The notes beneath the pieces are model-generated. The model did no database searches and was not told where the DNA came from. It saw only the letters and a list, made by a program, of their open reading frames with translations. From contig JAEWWU010000017.1 of the NCBI GenBank assembly GCA_023396255.1, positions 1 through 5,577 of the forward strand: DNA of 5,577 nt, read 5' to 3'. Both the position numbers and the translations under genes were made by a program. Within the stretch, counting starts at the first letter, position 1. Each line of letters opens with the position of its first letter. Source of the stretch: Bacteroidota bacterium. GTDB lineage: Bacteria; Bacteroidota; Bacteroidia; Bacteroidales; Porphyromonadaceae. Below are positions 1-5,366 of this stretch, one piece after another.

Positions 1-5
1 TTCAT
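1..5 (-). CDS. Possible start codon of the next gene in the same transcript (cut by window edge)
   Basis: Reading the minus strand past the TGA of the hydrolase lipoprotein (10-8), two T residues are followed by ATG at 5-3 and then AA. A start this close to a stop is common for translationally coupled genes. Only one codon and a bit are visible, so nothing can be said about the product, and the ATG could be chance. Confidence 0.2.
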
Positions 6-7
6 AA

Positions 8-1360
8 TCACTTTTTGTATTCTGTCTTTATGTATGTATTAGAATCTTTAAGAATATCACTTGGCCAAACATACTTTCGCGATCCATTTGATATATCAAC
101 ACCATATTCCATCTTGGCACAATACCAAACAAGAGAACTGCAAATAAATTTATTTGGAACCTCTTTCATTGTTTTAAACACATTGCCATAGGGTCTCCCA
201 ATATATGTTCGTGCCCTATCTGCCATCCTCGAGAGATCTCCTATCCGAACATAAGAACGATAGTAACGATAATGACCCCTTATTCTCACCTTACTCCTAC
301 TTGTTGTGGCTCTCCGTATTCCAAGTACTGTATGAGGACGACACCAAGTATCAAATTTCATATACTGAACACCATCAGAATATCCTTCCTTCTTGTCTTC
401 AGGAGTTGAATCAATAGAAAAATTGTCCCGTGGCAGTGAGTTCCAATTTAGGGGAGTATTGATAATGGCAACATGCCCCGCAATAGAAAATTTTTTGCCT
501 ATAGCCAACAAACGCTTCTTTCGGATTATGATATCCCCTTTGCGTACTCCTGCCTCTAAGTGCTTGGAAATAACCTTATTCCTAATAGAAGGATTTCTAC
601 CCCCACCACTACTACTGCTACTTCTTAGCATCGCCGGACTTAAACCTTCGGACATATCAATATGATCTTGGTCTTGAATATTATTCTGAGAGCCCAGTTC
701 TTCCTCTATTAAGTCGAAAAGATCCACTTCTTTGGTTGAGATTGGATGCCTTTTGAGGGTTTTAGAAGATTGTGTTTTCGCTATAGAGAATTTACGAAAG
801 TTCATATTTTCGTAGTCTAAGCGTTCAATATTTTGAGAGGAGAATATTTTCTCACAAGCAAGATCATACTTTTCTATCTCTGTTAAGAGCTCCGGAACGA
901 GAGCCACCTTCTCTTCGATACTTTTCTGTTCTTCTTTTAGATATGCATTTAGAAACTCCTCCCTATCCTCCAAAGAAAGATCATAAAAATGGATTGGGTT
1001 ATTTGTTTCCTCTTCTTTTATATCTAAAAATTGGAGGTGTGCTACCATTGGATTACGTAGAATTTCTTCTACAGGGACTTCTTTATACGAGTCGTAATTC
1101 AGCGCCTTTGCGGTCATTGCACTTGACTCAAAAGCCAATGTTTTTAAGTCATTACAATAGTTTTTAATAATAGATTTATCAGCTTCTGAAAGAGTGAGGA
1201 ATTCCTTTCCTGAGCGCAATGTTGAACTCTCTGAAGGCATCTCTTCCTCAATGGCAGGGGATACAGAAGATGCTAAAAATTCTTCTTTTTGACCACGACA
1301 GCCAAATAGAAGAACGATGATCAAGATTAGTAGTAAGTTACTTTTAGATGATTTCTCCAT
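8..1360 (-). CDS. Lipoprotein with C-terminal permuted papain-like (YiiX / NlpC-P60 type) cysteine hydrolase domain
   Basis: 450 residues, complete. Seen: a charged start followed by a hydrophobic segment (about 9-19) and a lipobox L-L-F-G-C with Cys21, so a lipid-anchored envelope protein. Residues about 40-240 are acidic and helix-rich with no domain I recognise. A short low-complexity linker (R246, five Ser, three Gly, to 254) separates this from the C-terminal domain. That domain runs KGDIIIR (274-280), GHVAII with His296, an Asp at 317 where the family has an acidic residue, then ADRARTYIGRPYG (380-392) and FICSSLVW with Cys407. The order His first, Cys last is the circularly permuted papain-like arrangement of the YiiX/YaeF group. 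Known for that fold: amidase or peptidase activity on peptide or acyl bonds. The substrate here is unknown; cell-wall peptide or lipoprotein processing is possible. Start chosen because it gives the signal peptide directly. A promoter lies about 70 bp upstream. The possible next gene begins 2 nt past the stop. Confidence 0.85.
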   Translation of the reverse strand: MEKSSKSNLLLILIIVLLFGCRGQKEEFLASSVSPAIEEEMPSESSTLRSGKEFLTLSEADKSIIKNYCNDLKTLAFESSAMTAKALNYDSYKEVPVEEILRNPMVAHLQFLDIKEEETNNPIHFYDLSLEDREEFLNAYLKEEQKSIEEKVALVPELLTEIEKYDLACEKIFSSQNIERLDYENMNFRKFSIAKTQSSKTLKRHPISTKEVDLFDLIEEELGSQNNIQDQDHIDMSEGLSPAMLRSSSSSGGGRNPSIRNKVISKHLEAGVRKGDIIIRKKRLLAIGKKFSIAGHVAIINTPLNWNSLPRDNFSIDSTPEDKKEGYSDGVQYMKFDTWCRPHTVLGIRRATTSRSKVRIRGHYRYYRSYVRIGDLSRMADRARTYIGRPYGNVFKTMKEVPNKFICSSLVWYCAKMEYGVDISNGSRKYVWPSDILKDSNTYIKTEYKK

Positions 1361-1429
1361 AAACTATCTCTGCTACTTAATTATGTATGAATTATTACGC
1401 AATAATAAAATACACGCTATTATTTTTCG

Positions 1430-1460
1430 CAAGTGTAACAATAAAAACCATCGTAGCAAA
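1430..1460 (-). promoter_or_regulatory. Bacteroidota-type promoter for the hydrolase lipoprotein
   Basis: On the minus strand TTTG (1460-1457) is followed after exactly 19 nt by TACACTTG (1437-1430). This matches the Bacteroidota sigma-ABfr pattern TTTG - about 19-21 nt - TAnnTTTG with one mismatch in the -7 box. It would place the transcript start near 1423 and leave a leader of roughly 60 nt. That leader contains AT-rich inverted repeats (AATAAT/ATTATT around 1391-1406 and TATTATT near 1420). No Shine-Dalgarno is seen, which is normal for this phylum. Confidence 0.55.
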
Positions 1461-1614
1461 AAACAGGGCGAAGAATACCTAATATGTGCTATAATAAAGG
1501 ATTATCAATTTATATTGTAATACCTACTTTGTGTGTATACCATCATTATTCTCTCCATATCCTTTGCAATCTCTTGGTCTGTGATTTAAGGTAGATTATA
1601 TTACTCACTGAAAA

Positions 1615-1772
1615 GATTTACAAAGAGAGTCGCCCCCCTTCTTCCCGGACGTCTTATACTTATACGACCAAAGTCGTTGCACTTGAACGATCGAAGTCGT
1701 TATGCTTAGGCGATTAAAACCATTGTGCTTTTGAGGGCACATTCTTGAATGTCGCAAAGAGAGTTGTAAATC
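1615..1772. repeat. Inverted-repeat-bounded element with 23-bp degenerate tandem repeats
   Basis: GATTTACAA at 1615-1623 is matched by its perfect inverse TTGTAAATC at 1764-1772, giving a 158-bp unit. Each end also carries CAAAGAGAG in direct orientation (1621-1629 and 1755-1763). Inside are three 23-bp units starting at 1665, 1688 and 1711, each opening with CGA followed by a purine-rich stretch and ending near a CTT. A weaker fourth unit may precede them (1642-1664, about half identical). Units 1 and 2 contain small palindromes: ACGAC-CAAA-GTCGT (1664-1677) and AACGA-6 nt-TCGTT (1686-1701). This could be a MITE-like or intergenic repeat element. Confidence 0.55.
1665..1733. repeat. Three 23-bp tandem repeat units
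   Basis: Units 1665-1687, 1688-1710 and 1711-1733 are each 23 bp. Units 1 and 2 share the cores CGA-YC-RAAGTCGTT and CTT at equal positions; unit 3 is more diverged but keeps CGATTAAAA, ATT and GCTT in register. The period is close to two helical turns. Degenerate copies suggest an old array rather than a hypervariable one. Confidence 0.6.
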
Positions 1773-1829
1773 CCTCTCATTCCCATTTATTAACTTCGAT
1801 CCTCATCCTAATACCTTTTCCTCGAATAG

Positions 1830-1921
1830 TTCCCTGCGAAGAATTTTTTTGTTGGACAAAAGAAAAATTAGTAGGGAATTATTTGGGTAATAATTCCCTC
1901 AAAATGGGCAATTAATTCCCT
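1830..1921. repeat. Cluster of TTCCCT / AGGGAA blocks forming alternative hairpins
   Basis: One AGGGAA block (1873-1878) can pair with any of three TTCCCT blocks: 1830-1835, 1894-1899 and 1916-1921. With the first it closes an imperfect long hairpin whose inner arms are AATTTTT (1842-1848) and AAAAATT (1864-1870). With the second it makes the perfect stem AGGGAATTATT/AATAATTCCCT (1873-1883 and 1889-1899, loop TGGGT). These foldings exclude each other. The layout resembles a switching leader, but no gene sits directly downstream, so a structural repeat element is equally likely. Confidence 0.5.
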
Positions 1922-2229
1922 GCTATTCTCCGATTTATTCCCAACCCTTCGGAGTGGTCTCAAAATTGATTGTAAAAAAAATAAAACTCCACCCCCACGC
2001 TCTAACTTGAGAATTCTTTTGAAGAATCAAACAAACCTCTGATTCGAGTTTTTTGAAAAAAATGCAATATCAAGACAACCTAAACCATTTATCTGATTTT
2101 CCTTTTGCCCACCCTTCTATGAGACCTTCAAATCCTAAAAATCCATCACCTCTTTATCGAAATATCCAATTGTGAAGAGAAAGAGATTCCCCCTATTGTT
2201 CCCTCACAGGTACTTTATTCCATTTTATT

Positions 2230-2269
2230 ATAGTTAAAACCAAGGTTTTTATTCTCCGAAATAGTTAAA
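2230..2269 (+). promoter_or_regulatory. Direct repeat ATAGTTAAA with 31-bp spacing, candidate regulator site
   Basis: ATAGTTAAA occurs at 2230-2238 and again at 2261-2269, starts 31 bp apart, about three helical turns. The copies lie about 36-75 bp upstream of the -7 box of the peptide-lipoprotein unit, where an activator would bind. Between them is a small palindrome AAAACC-AA-GGTTTT (2236-2249). The sequence is AT-rich, so chance is possible. Confidence 0.35.
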
Positions 2270-2282
2270 TATCAATAAAAAC

Positions 2283-2312
2283 GGGGGGGGTAATTTAATC
2301 GTCTTACATTTG
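2283..2312 (+). promoter_or_regulatory. Promoter of the peptide-lipoprotein unit with G8 tract in the -33 region
   Basis: TACATTTG (2305-2312) is a perfect match to the Bacteroidota -7 consensus TAnnTTTG, placing the transcript start near 2319 and leaving a leader of about 50 nt. No TTTG is found 19-21 nt upstream; instead a run of eight G (2283-2290) begins where that box would be. Slippage in the tract would move the upstream DNA and its repeats relative to the -7 box. An 8-bp palindrome GTCGCGAC (2317-2324) covers the expected start point and could be an operator. Confidence 0.5.
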
Positions 2313-2368
2313 TGCCGTCGCGACAAGAGAAACTATTGATATTGCATTCATTCTAAAGAATCCATTCT

Positions 2369-2512
2369 ATGAGTAAAAAACAAGTTTATCAGACACCTAA
2401 AATAGAGGTGATAACAGTAAAGTTCGATTCTTACTTGGTCGCTGCAGCAAGTCCGGGAGCATATCTGCCCGATGTGAGGGATGGCGGCGATGCCTTTGAA
2501 GAGGGAGTATAG
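2369..2512 (+). CDS. 47-residue Bacteroidales small peptide preceding a surface lipoprotein
   Basis: ATG at 2369 to TAG at 2510-2512. The N-terminus MSKKQVYQTPKIEVITV is followed by a short apolar stretch (YLVAAAS, residues 22-28) and a Gly/Asp/Glu-rich tail ending FEEGV. From memory of the group, Bacteroidales genomes carry many 40-60 residue peptides with an opening like KKxYxxPxxEV, a middle LxAAS-type step and a glycine- or acid-rich tail. They are often annotated as hypothetical or missed because of size, and their function is unknown to me. It is too hydrophilic at the N-terminus for a normal signal peptide. It sits about 57 nt after a consensus -7 box and 33 nt before the lipoprotein start, so the two are probably co-transcribed. 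It could be a leader peptide, a peptide precursor or a small partner of the lipoprotein. Family resemblance is recalled, not searched. Confidence 0.7.
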   Translation: MSKKQVYQTPKIEVITVKFDSYLVAAASPGAYLPDVRDGGDAFEEGV

Positions 2513-2537
2513 TAATAGGTACAACAATCTAAAAAAT

Positions 2538-2542
2538 AAGGA
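2538..2542 (+). promoter_or_regulatory. Weak ribosome binding site of the lipoprotein gene
   Basis: AAGGA at 2538-2542 lies 3 nt before the ATG at 2546, in an A-rich leader (six A from 2531). The spacing is shorter than usual, but A-rich leaders with weak Shine-Dalgarno are typical of Bacteroidota. It supports the chosen start. Confidence 0.4.
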
Positions 2543-2545
2543 AAT

Positions 2546-4153
2546 ATGAAAAAAACCATTATGTGTTTATTGGCTACAATTCTTGTGTTGAATAGCTGCA
2601 ACCACAAAAAACCGAACAGTGCACAAATTCAGCAAAAAGAGCCAATAACCATAACCGTCTCTATGCCCAACGACTTGAAAGTAGCGTATGATGACGAGAA
2701 TGTTGGTAAGGGGGCCCTTACTTGGGAAGCAGGAGATCAAGTATTGGTTGTAGGCAAAAAAGATGGCAAGTGCATAAAAGGAGAAAAGTTTACCCTCTCT
2801 TCCGGGGCAGGAACCGACAAAGCCACATTTACCGGTCCCCAAATACCGGGTGCTACAAGTTTTGATATATACTGTGGGGATGTAGAACTCAAGGGGGATG
2901 AAGTAAAAATTCGTATGGATAGACAGAAACAAGTCGGCAACAACAATACTGCTCATCTTAAGAAAAGCATCTGTCTACACGGTTGCACTTATGACAGCGA
3001 CCCTAATTCTTATTATTGGACTTGTTTTCTGGAAATGAAGAGTGCCATTATGAAATTGGAATTATCCAATCTCCCAACAGACATCGGTACTCTTCAAAGC
3101 ATTACGTGGGGAGTTATTACCAAAGACGGCAGTGGTATTTATGAGATAAGTGCCCAACCTCTTGAATTAGAAAATATTACAACTTCGACGAACAGTCTTA
3201 TTGCCTACGTCAGTTTCTCACCAGAAGAGATAAAGCCGATGAGCAATGGAGGGTGCTTCTACGTAATGCTTGTTGGAAGTATGGGAAAAAAAGTAATTGA
3301 AATCCCTACTAAAAAAGGAAAAGAATATCGACCCGGTGAGAGATATACAGCCAAAATCTCCAAAGCGACCAGTGAATGGAAAGAGTACATTCCCATTTTG
3401 GATAGAGTTGCCGAAAGAAATTTGGATCAAACGGGAAAACAATTCGCTCCCGATTGGAAAAACACAACAAGTGGATATTTTTCTTTCGAGGAGGCCGGAA
3501 ATTTATTCACAGAGGTGGAAGGTGAACAGAAAAACCTCACAATAGATGGCAAAAAGTATTTCCTTCCGTCCAAAGAGGATTGGTATCCTATTTTCTACGA
3601 ATCCGGTGGCGAGATTTCGTACATTGCTCCGCATCACAACATTGGTACGAGAATCGAAAAAATTGATTTCTTTGGGAAGAAGGTGTCCTACAAAGCTGAA
3701 TACAAATGCTATAAGGAGAGGGTTCTTGCCGGACTACGCTATCAGGGAGGAGGTAATTTTCAGCGTTCCGCTTGGCGCTACTCCTTCACCAATAATCCCA
3801 ATACTTCCGGAGAGAGTTCCGATAAGGGGAAATATTTAGTGGTGGAGTATATTTTTCTTGGACCAACCGATCGCACAAGTATAGAACAAATTGCCAATGA
3901 TGAATATTGGGACAAGGCATCCAATAGAATAATTCGTTACTTTCCTGCTTGCGGAGAAAAAATTCCATCAGCAACAAGAGCCAATTTTCTGGGGGATACC
4001 GGCTACTATTGGTCGTCAACAGAAGAATATAACAAAGAGATGCACAACCAAAGAGTATTCAATGTGTACTTTACCGGAGAGAGTAGTGCCTACACTGCTT
4101 CTATGGAAAAATATAATTCTTCCAAAATGGTGATTCGTCCTTTCAAGAGGTAG
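2546..4153 (+). CDS. Surface lipoprotein: fimbrillin-like N-terminal region plus FISUMP/DUF1566-like C-terminal domain
   Basis: 535 residues, complete. Residues 1-17 form a signal peptide ending L-N-S before Cys18, a lipobox. Residues about 33-275 look like the fimbrillin-like (Mfa/FimA-related) lipoproteins of Bacteroidales: ITITVSMP near 35-41, then LTWEAGDQVLVV (58-69), then FTLSSGAGTDKATFTG (82-97), which are typical strand motifs. The C-terminal part (about 335-535) resembles the FISUMP/DUF1566 lectin-like fold: YFLPSKEDW (338-346) matches the 'LP-x-x-EW' opening, and GYYWSSTEEY (486-495) with the closing MVIRPFKR (528-535) match the usual WWSST and RPV endings. Known: such proteins are cell-surface or pilus-tip parts and adhesins; a ligand cannot be named. 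Seven cysteines follow the lipid Cys (76, 110, 143, 147, 160, 237, 388), plus Cys469, more than usual for this fold. Terminator follows at 4201-4250. Alternatives: a pilus accessory tip protein or a stand-alone adhesin. Confidence 0.8.
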   Translation: MKKTIMCLLATILVLNSCNHKKPNSAQIQQKEPITITVSMPNDLKVAYDDENVGKGALTWEAGDQVLVVGKKDGKCIKGEKFTLSSGAGTDKATFTGPQIPGATSFDIYCGDVELKGDEVKIRMDRQKQVGNNNTAHLKKSICLHGCTYDSDPNSYYWTCFLEMKSAIMKLELSNLPTDIGTLQSITWGVITKDGSGIYEISAQPLELENITTSTNSLIAYVSFSPEEIKPMSNGGCFYVMLVGSMGKKVIEIPTKKGKEYRPGERYTAKISKATSEWKEYIPILDRVAERNLDQTGKQFAPDWKNTTSGYFSFEEAGNLFTEVEGEQKNLTIDGKKYFLPSKEDWYPIFYESGGEISYIAPHHNIGTRIEKIDFFGKKVSYKAEYKCYKERVLAGLRYQGGGNFQRSAWRYSFTNNPNTSGESSDKGKYLVVEYIFLGPTDRTSIEQIANDEYWDKASNRIIRYFPACGEKIPSATRANFLGDTGYYWSSTEEYNKEMHNQRVFNVYFTGESSAYTASMEKYNSSKMVIRPFKR

Positions 4154-4200
4154 CACAATAGCAAGAATCTCAAGGGATATTGAACTGTCCCCCAAAAAAT

Positions 4201-4250
4201 AAGCAGGGTGCAACATCCTTAATCGGATGGAGGCACTCTGCTTTTGTTTT
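4201..4250 (+). terminator. Strong intrinsic terminator, possibly bidirectional
   Basis: AGCAGGGTGC (4202-4211) pairs with GCACTCTGCT (4233-4242) over 10 bp with one G-T wobble. Inside, CATCC (4214-4218) pairs with GGATG (4225-4229) around the loop TTAATC. A T-rich tail (TTTTGTTTT, 4242-4250) follows. An A-run before the left arm (4194-4202) would serve as the T tail on the other strand, so it could also stop the minus-strand LRR relic transcript. Confidence 0.85.
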
Positions 4251-4263
4251 CTCATTACCGCCA

Positions 4264-4318
4264 ATTGATTCTTTAAGACTCTATTTCCCTACTAATTGGT
4301 GATTTTGAAAGAATCAAT
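4264..4318. repeat. Perfect 11-bp inverted repeat just after the terminator
   Basis: ATTGATTCTTT (4264-4274) is the exact reverse complement of AAAGAATCAAT (4308-4318), with 33 nt between. An alternative shorter pairing CCAATT (4261-4266) with AATTGG (4294-4299) overlaps it. It falls between the terminator and the TonB receptor relic; it may be a remnant of a mobile element end or a regulatory hairpin. Confidence 0.45.
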
Positions 4319-4563
4319 ATAGTTCTTCTCCCCAAGTAGACAACATCGAAGTGTTCCTAAATTACACTTTACTGTAGGTAAAACAATCATCACGATTACC
4401 CAAAACAGAACTTAAAGGAGAGGGAATGACCACAACTGTGGTTGGTTCCATTTTAGAAAAGACGTCATCTATGGAACATTTGCTCGACTTAATACCAAAT
4501 GTATCTGCAAAAAATGGAGAAATTATTGTGTTTAGAAGAGGAAATCCAGACATATACATCAAC
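4298..4563 (+). pseudogene. Remnant of a TonB-dependent receptor (linker and start of plug domain)
   Basis: Frame 1 from the GTA at 4336 reads VDNIEVFLNYTLL, then an in-frame TAG (4375-4377), then SSRLPKTELKGEGMTTTV, GSILEKTSSMEHLLDLIPNVS and GEIIVFRRGNPDIYIN, ending at 4563. Known for the family: Bacteroidota TonB-dependent outer-membrane receptors carry a linker of the form LDxVxV...K, then a plug opening like L-x-x-x-GTxxDVLxxIPGV-x-x-x-GxIxVxGRGxPxIYING. The match in order and spacing is good. Just before, a second frame (4298-4336) reads a fragment ending NIVLLPK, the kind of strand that precedes VDNIEV, so a frameshift also lies near 4336. The receptor's N-terminus and barrel are missing: the homology stops at IYIN. 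What follows is antisense of the LRR relic. A short open frame from the ATG at 4426 to 4665 therefore mixes both and is not a real gene. Confidence 0.7.
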
Positions 4564-5345
4564 GAACTAAGGTTGTCAATCGATTATTGTGACAGTACAA
4601 TTGAGAGAGGTATTCTTCGACAGATCAAGCTTGGCAAGTTGATTATCTTCGCACCCGAATTGTAACCAATCTCGAATTGGATACAAGCAAAGAGGTTAGT
4701 CGATTGTTTCGACACTCCAAGACCTTCAACTTTTGAGTATTAACTACAGCAGCAACAGAGATAACTCAATACTATATTCTGCCTTAAATCTAGCGACTCT
4801 ATATGGTTTCTTCGACAATTAAAGCGGTGGAGTTTTGTATTCTTCAATGTATTGACAGTCGTAAGTTGGTTGTCGTTACCCTCCAATACACTCAATTCAG
4901 AATTGTTAGAAATAATTGAATCCACAACCCAAGCCTATGAGAGCTGCTTCTTTGGATACATCCAAAGAAGTAAGCTTATTTCCGCCACAATAAAGTTCTT
5001 CCAAAGCAGGTTGATTTGAAACATCCAGAGATGTTAATAGGTTATCATTGCACTCAAGCCCTTTTAAGGTATTGATTTAGGAAAAATCCAAAGCCTCCAA
5101 TTTATTGTCTTGACACTTGAGATAGGTGATATCCCCTACAATCTTCACCTCTTGCCAAAAAACTCTTCTTTCTCCTTCACAGCTCTCTCTATGGAGACCA
5201 GCTCCACTTCTTTGAGGTTGAAATACAAGACAATAGTTTCTCCTATCGCTTTGGCGGAGGTTAATTTAATCTCTCCTACAAAAGTCAAAGGAGAAAGAAA
5301 GAGAAACGAGATAAAGATCCCTAAAGAAAACTTTTTCATAAGCAT
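4564..5345 (-). pseudogene. Broken secreted leucine-rich-repeat protein (TpLRR type)
   Basis: Start at 5345 or 5339 (MLMKKF or MKKF). A hydrophobic signal peptide (KKFSLGIFISFLFLSPLTF) is followed by IKLTSAKAIGETIVL, the N-terminal strand pair found before the repeats in Bacteroidota secreted LRR proteins. The frame ends at TGA (5145-5147). One added T in the T6 run (5157-5162) restores a frame reading KIVGDITYLKCQDNKLEALDFS, then a TAA (5077-5079), then 21-residue LRRs such as LKGLECNDNLLTSLDVS and LEELYCGGNKLTSLDVS. Further frame changes near 4927, 4745, 4660 and 4600 are needed to follow the repeats LSVLEGNDNQLTTV, LKVLECRNNRLTSL, CEDNQLAKLDLS and YCHNNRLTTL. About ten repeats are traceable; the expected C-terminal sorting or anchor domain is missing. 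The relic ends at the junction with the TonB relic. Known relatives are internalin-like surface proteins; a working product is not possible here. A weak -7 box (TATACTTG, 5443-5436) lies upstream. Confidence 0.75.
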
Positions 5346-5366
5346 TGAATTGTCAATATGCCACAC

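Larger units (their letters stand above)
1438..2220. other. Long repeat-rich non-coding spacer between divergent units
   Basis: No reading frame here has a recognisable protein or a convincing start and length on either strand. The stretch is not featureless. It carries 23-bp degenerate tandem repeats in an inverted-repeat frame (1615-1772), a cluster of TTCCCT/AGGGAA blocks that form alternative hairpins (1830-1921), and a bulged hairpin at 2007-2030 (ATTCTT/AAGAAT core). C-runs occur at 1633-1638 and about 1992-1996. It may hold an unannotated small RNA or be the remains of a mobile or repeat element; neither can be decided from sequence alone. Confidence 0.6.

Noticed and set aside
205..1167. 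Plus-strand open frames under the hydrolase lipoprotein
   Set aside because: Antisense to a well-supported gene with signal peptide and catalytic motifs; their compositions look like reverse-strand shadows.
1665..1733. CRISPR array
   Set aside because: The 23-bp units are directly adjacent with no unique spacers, diverge strongly, and no cas gene is near.
2041..2062. Terminator ending in the T6 run near 2050
   Set aside because: The preceding stem would be only CTC/GAG (3 bp); no gene ends upstream on the plus strand.
2062..2175. 37-codon plus-strand frame starting MQYQDNLNHL in the spacer
   Set aside because: Proline- and asparagine-rich composition, no ribosome binding site, no promoter box upstream and no resemblance to a family I know. 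Probably chance.
2236..2249. AAAACC-AA-GGTTTT as a terminator
   Set aside because: A 2-nt loop and AT-rich 6-bp stem are too weak, and it lies upstream of a promoter; kept only as part of the regulatory region.
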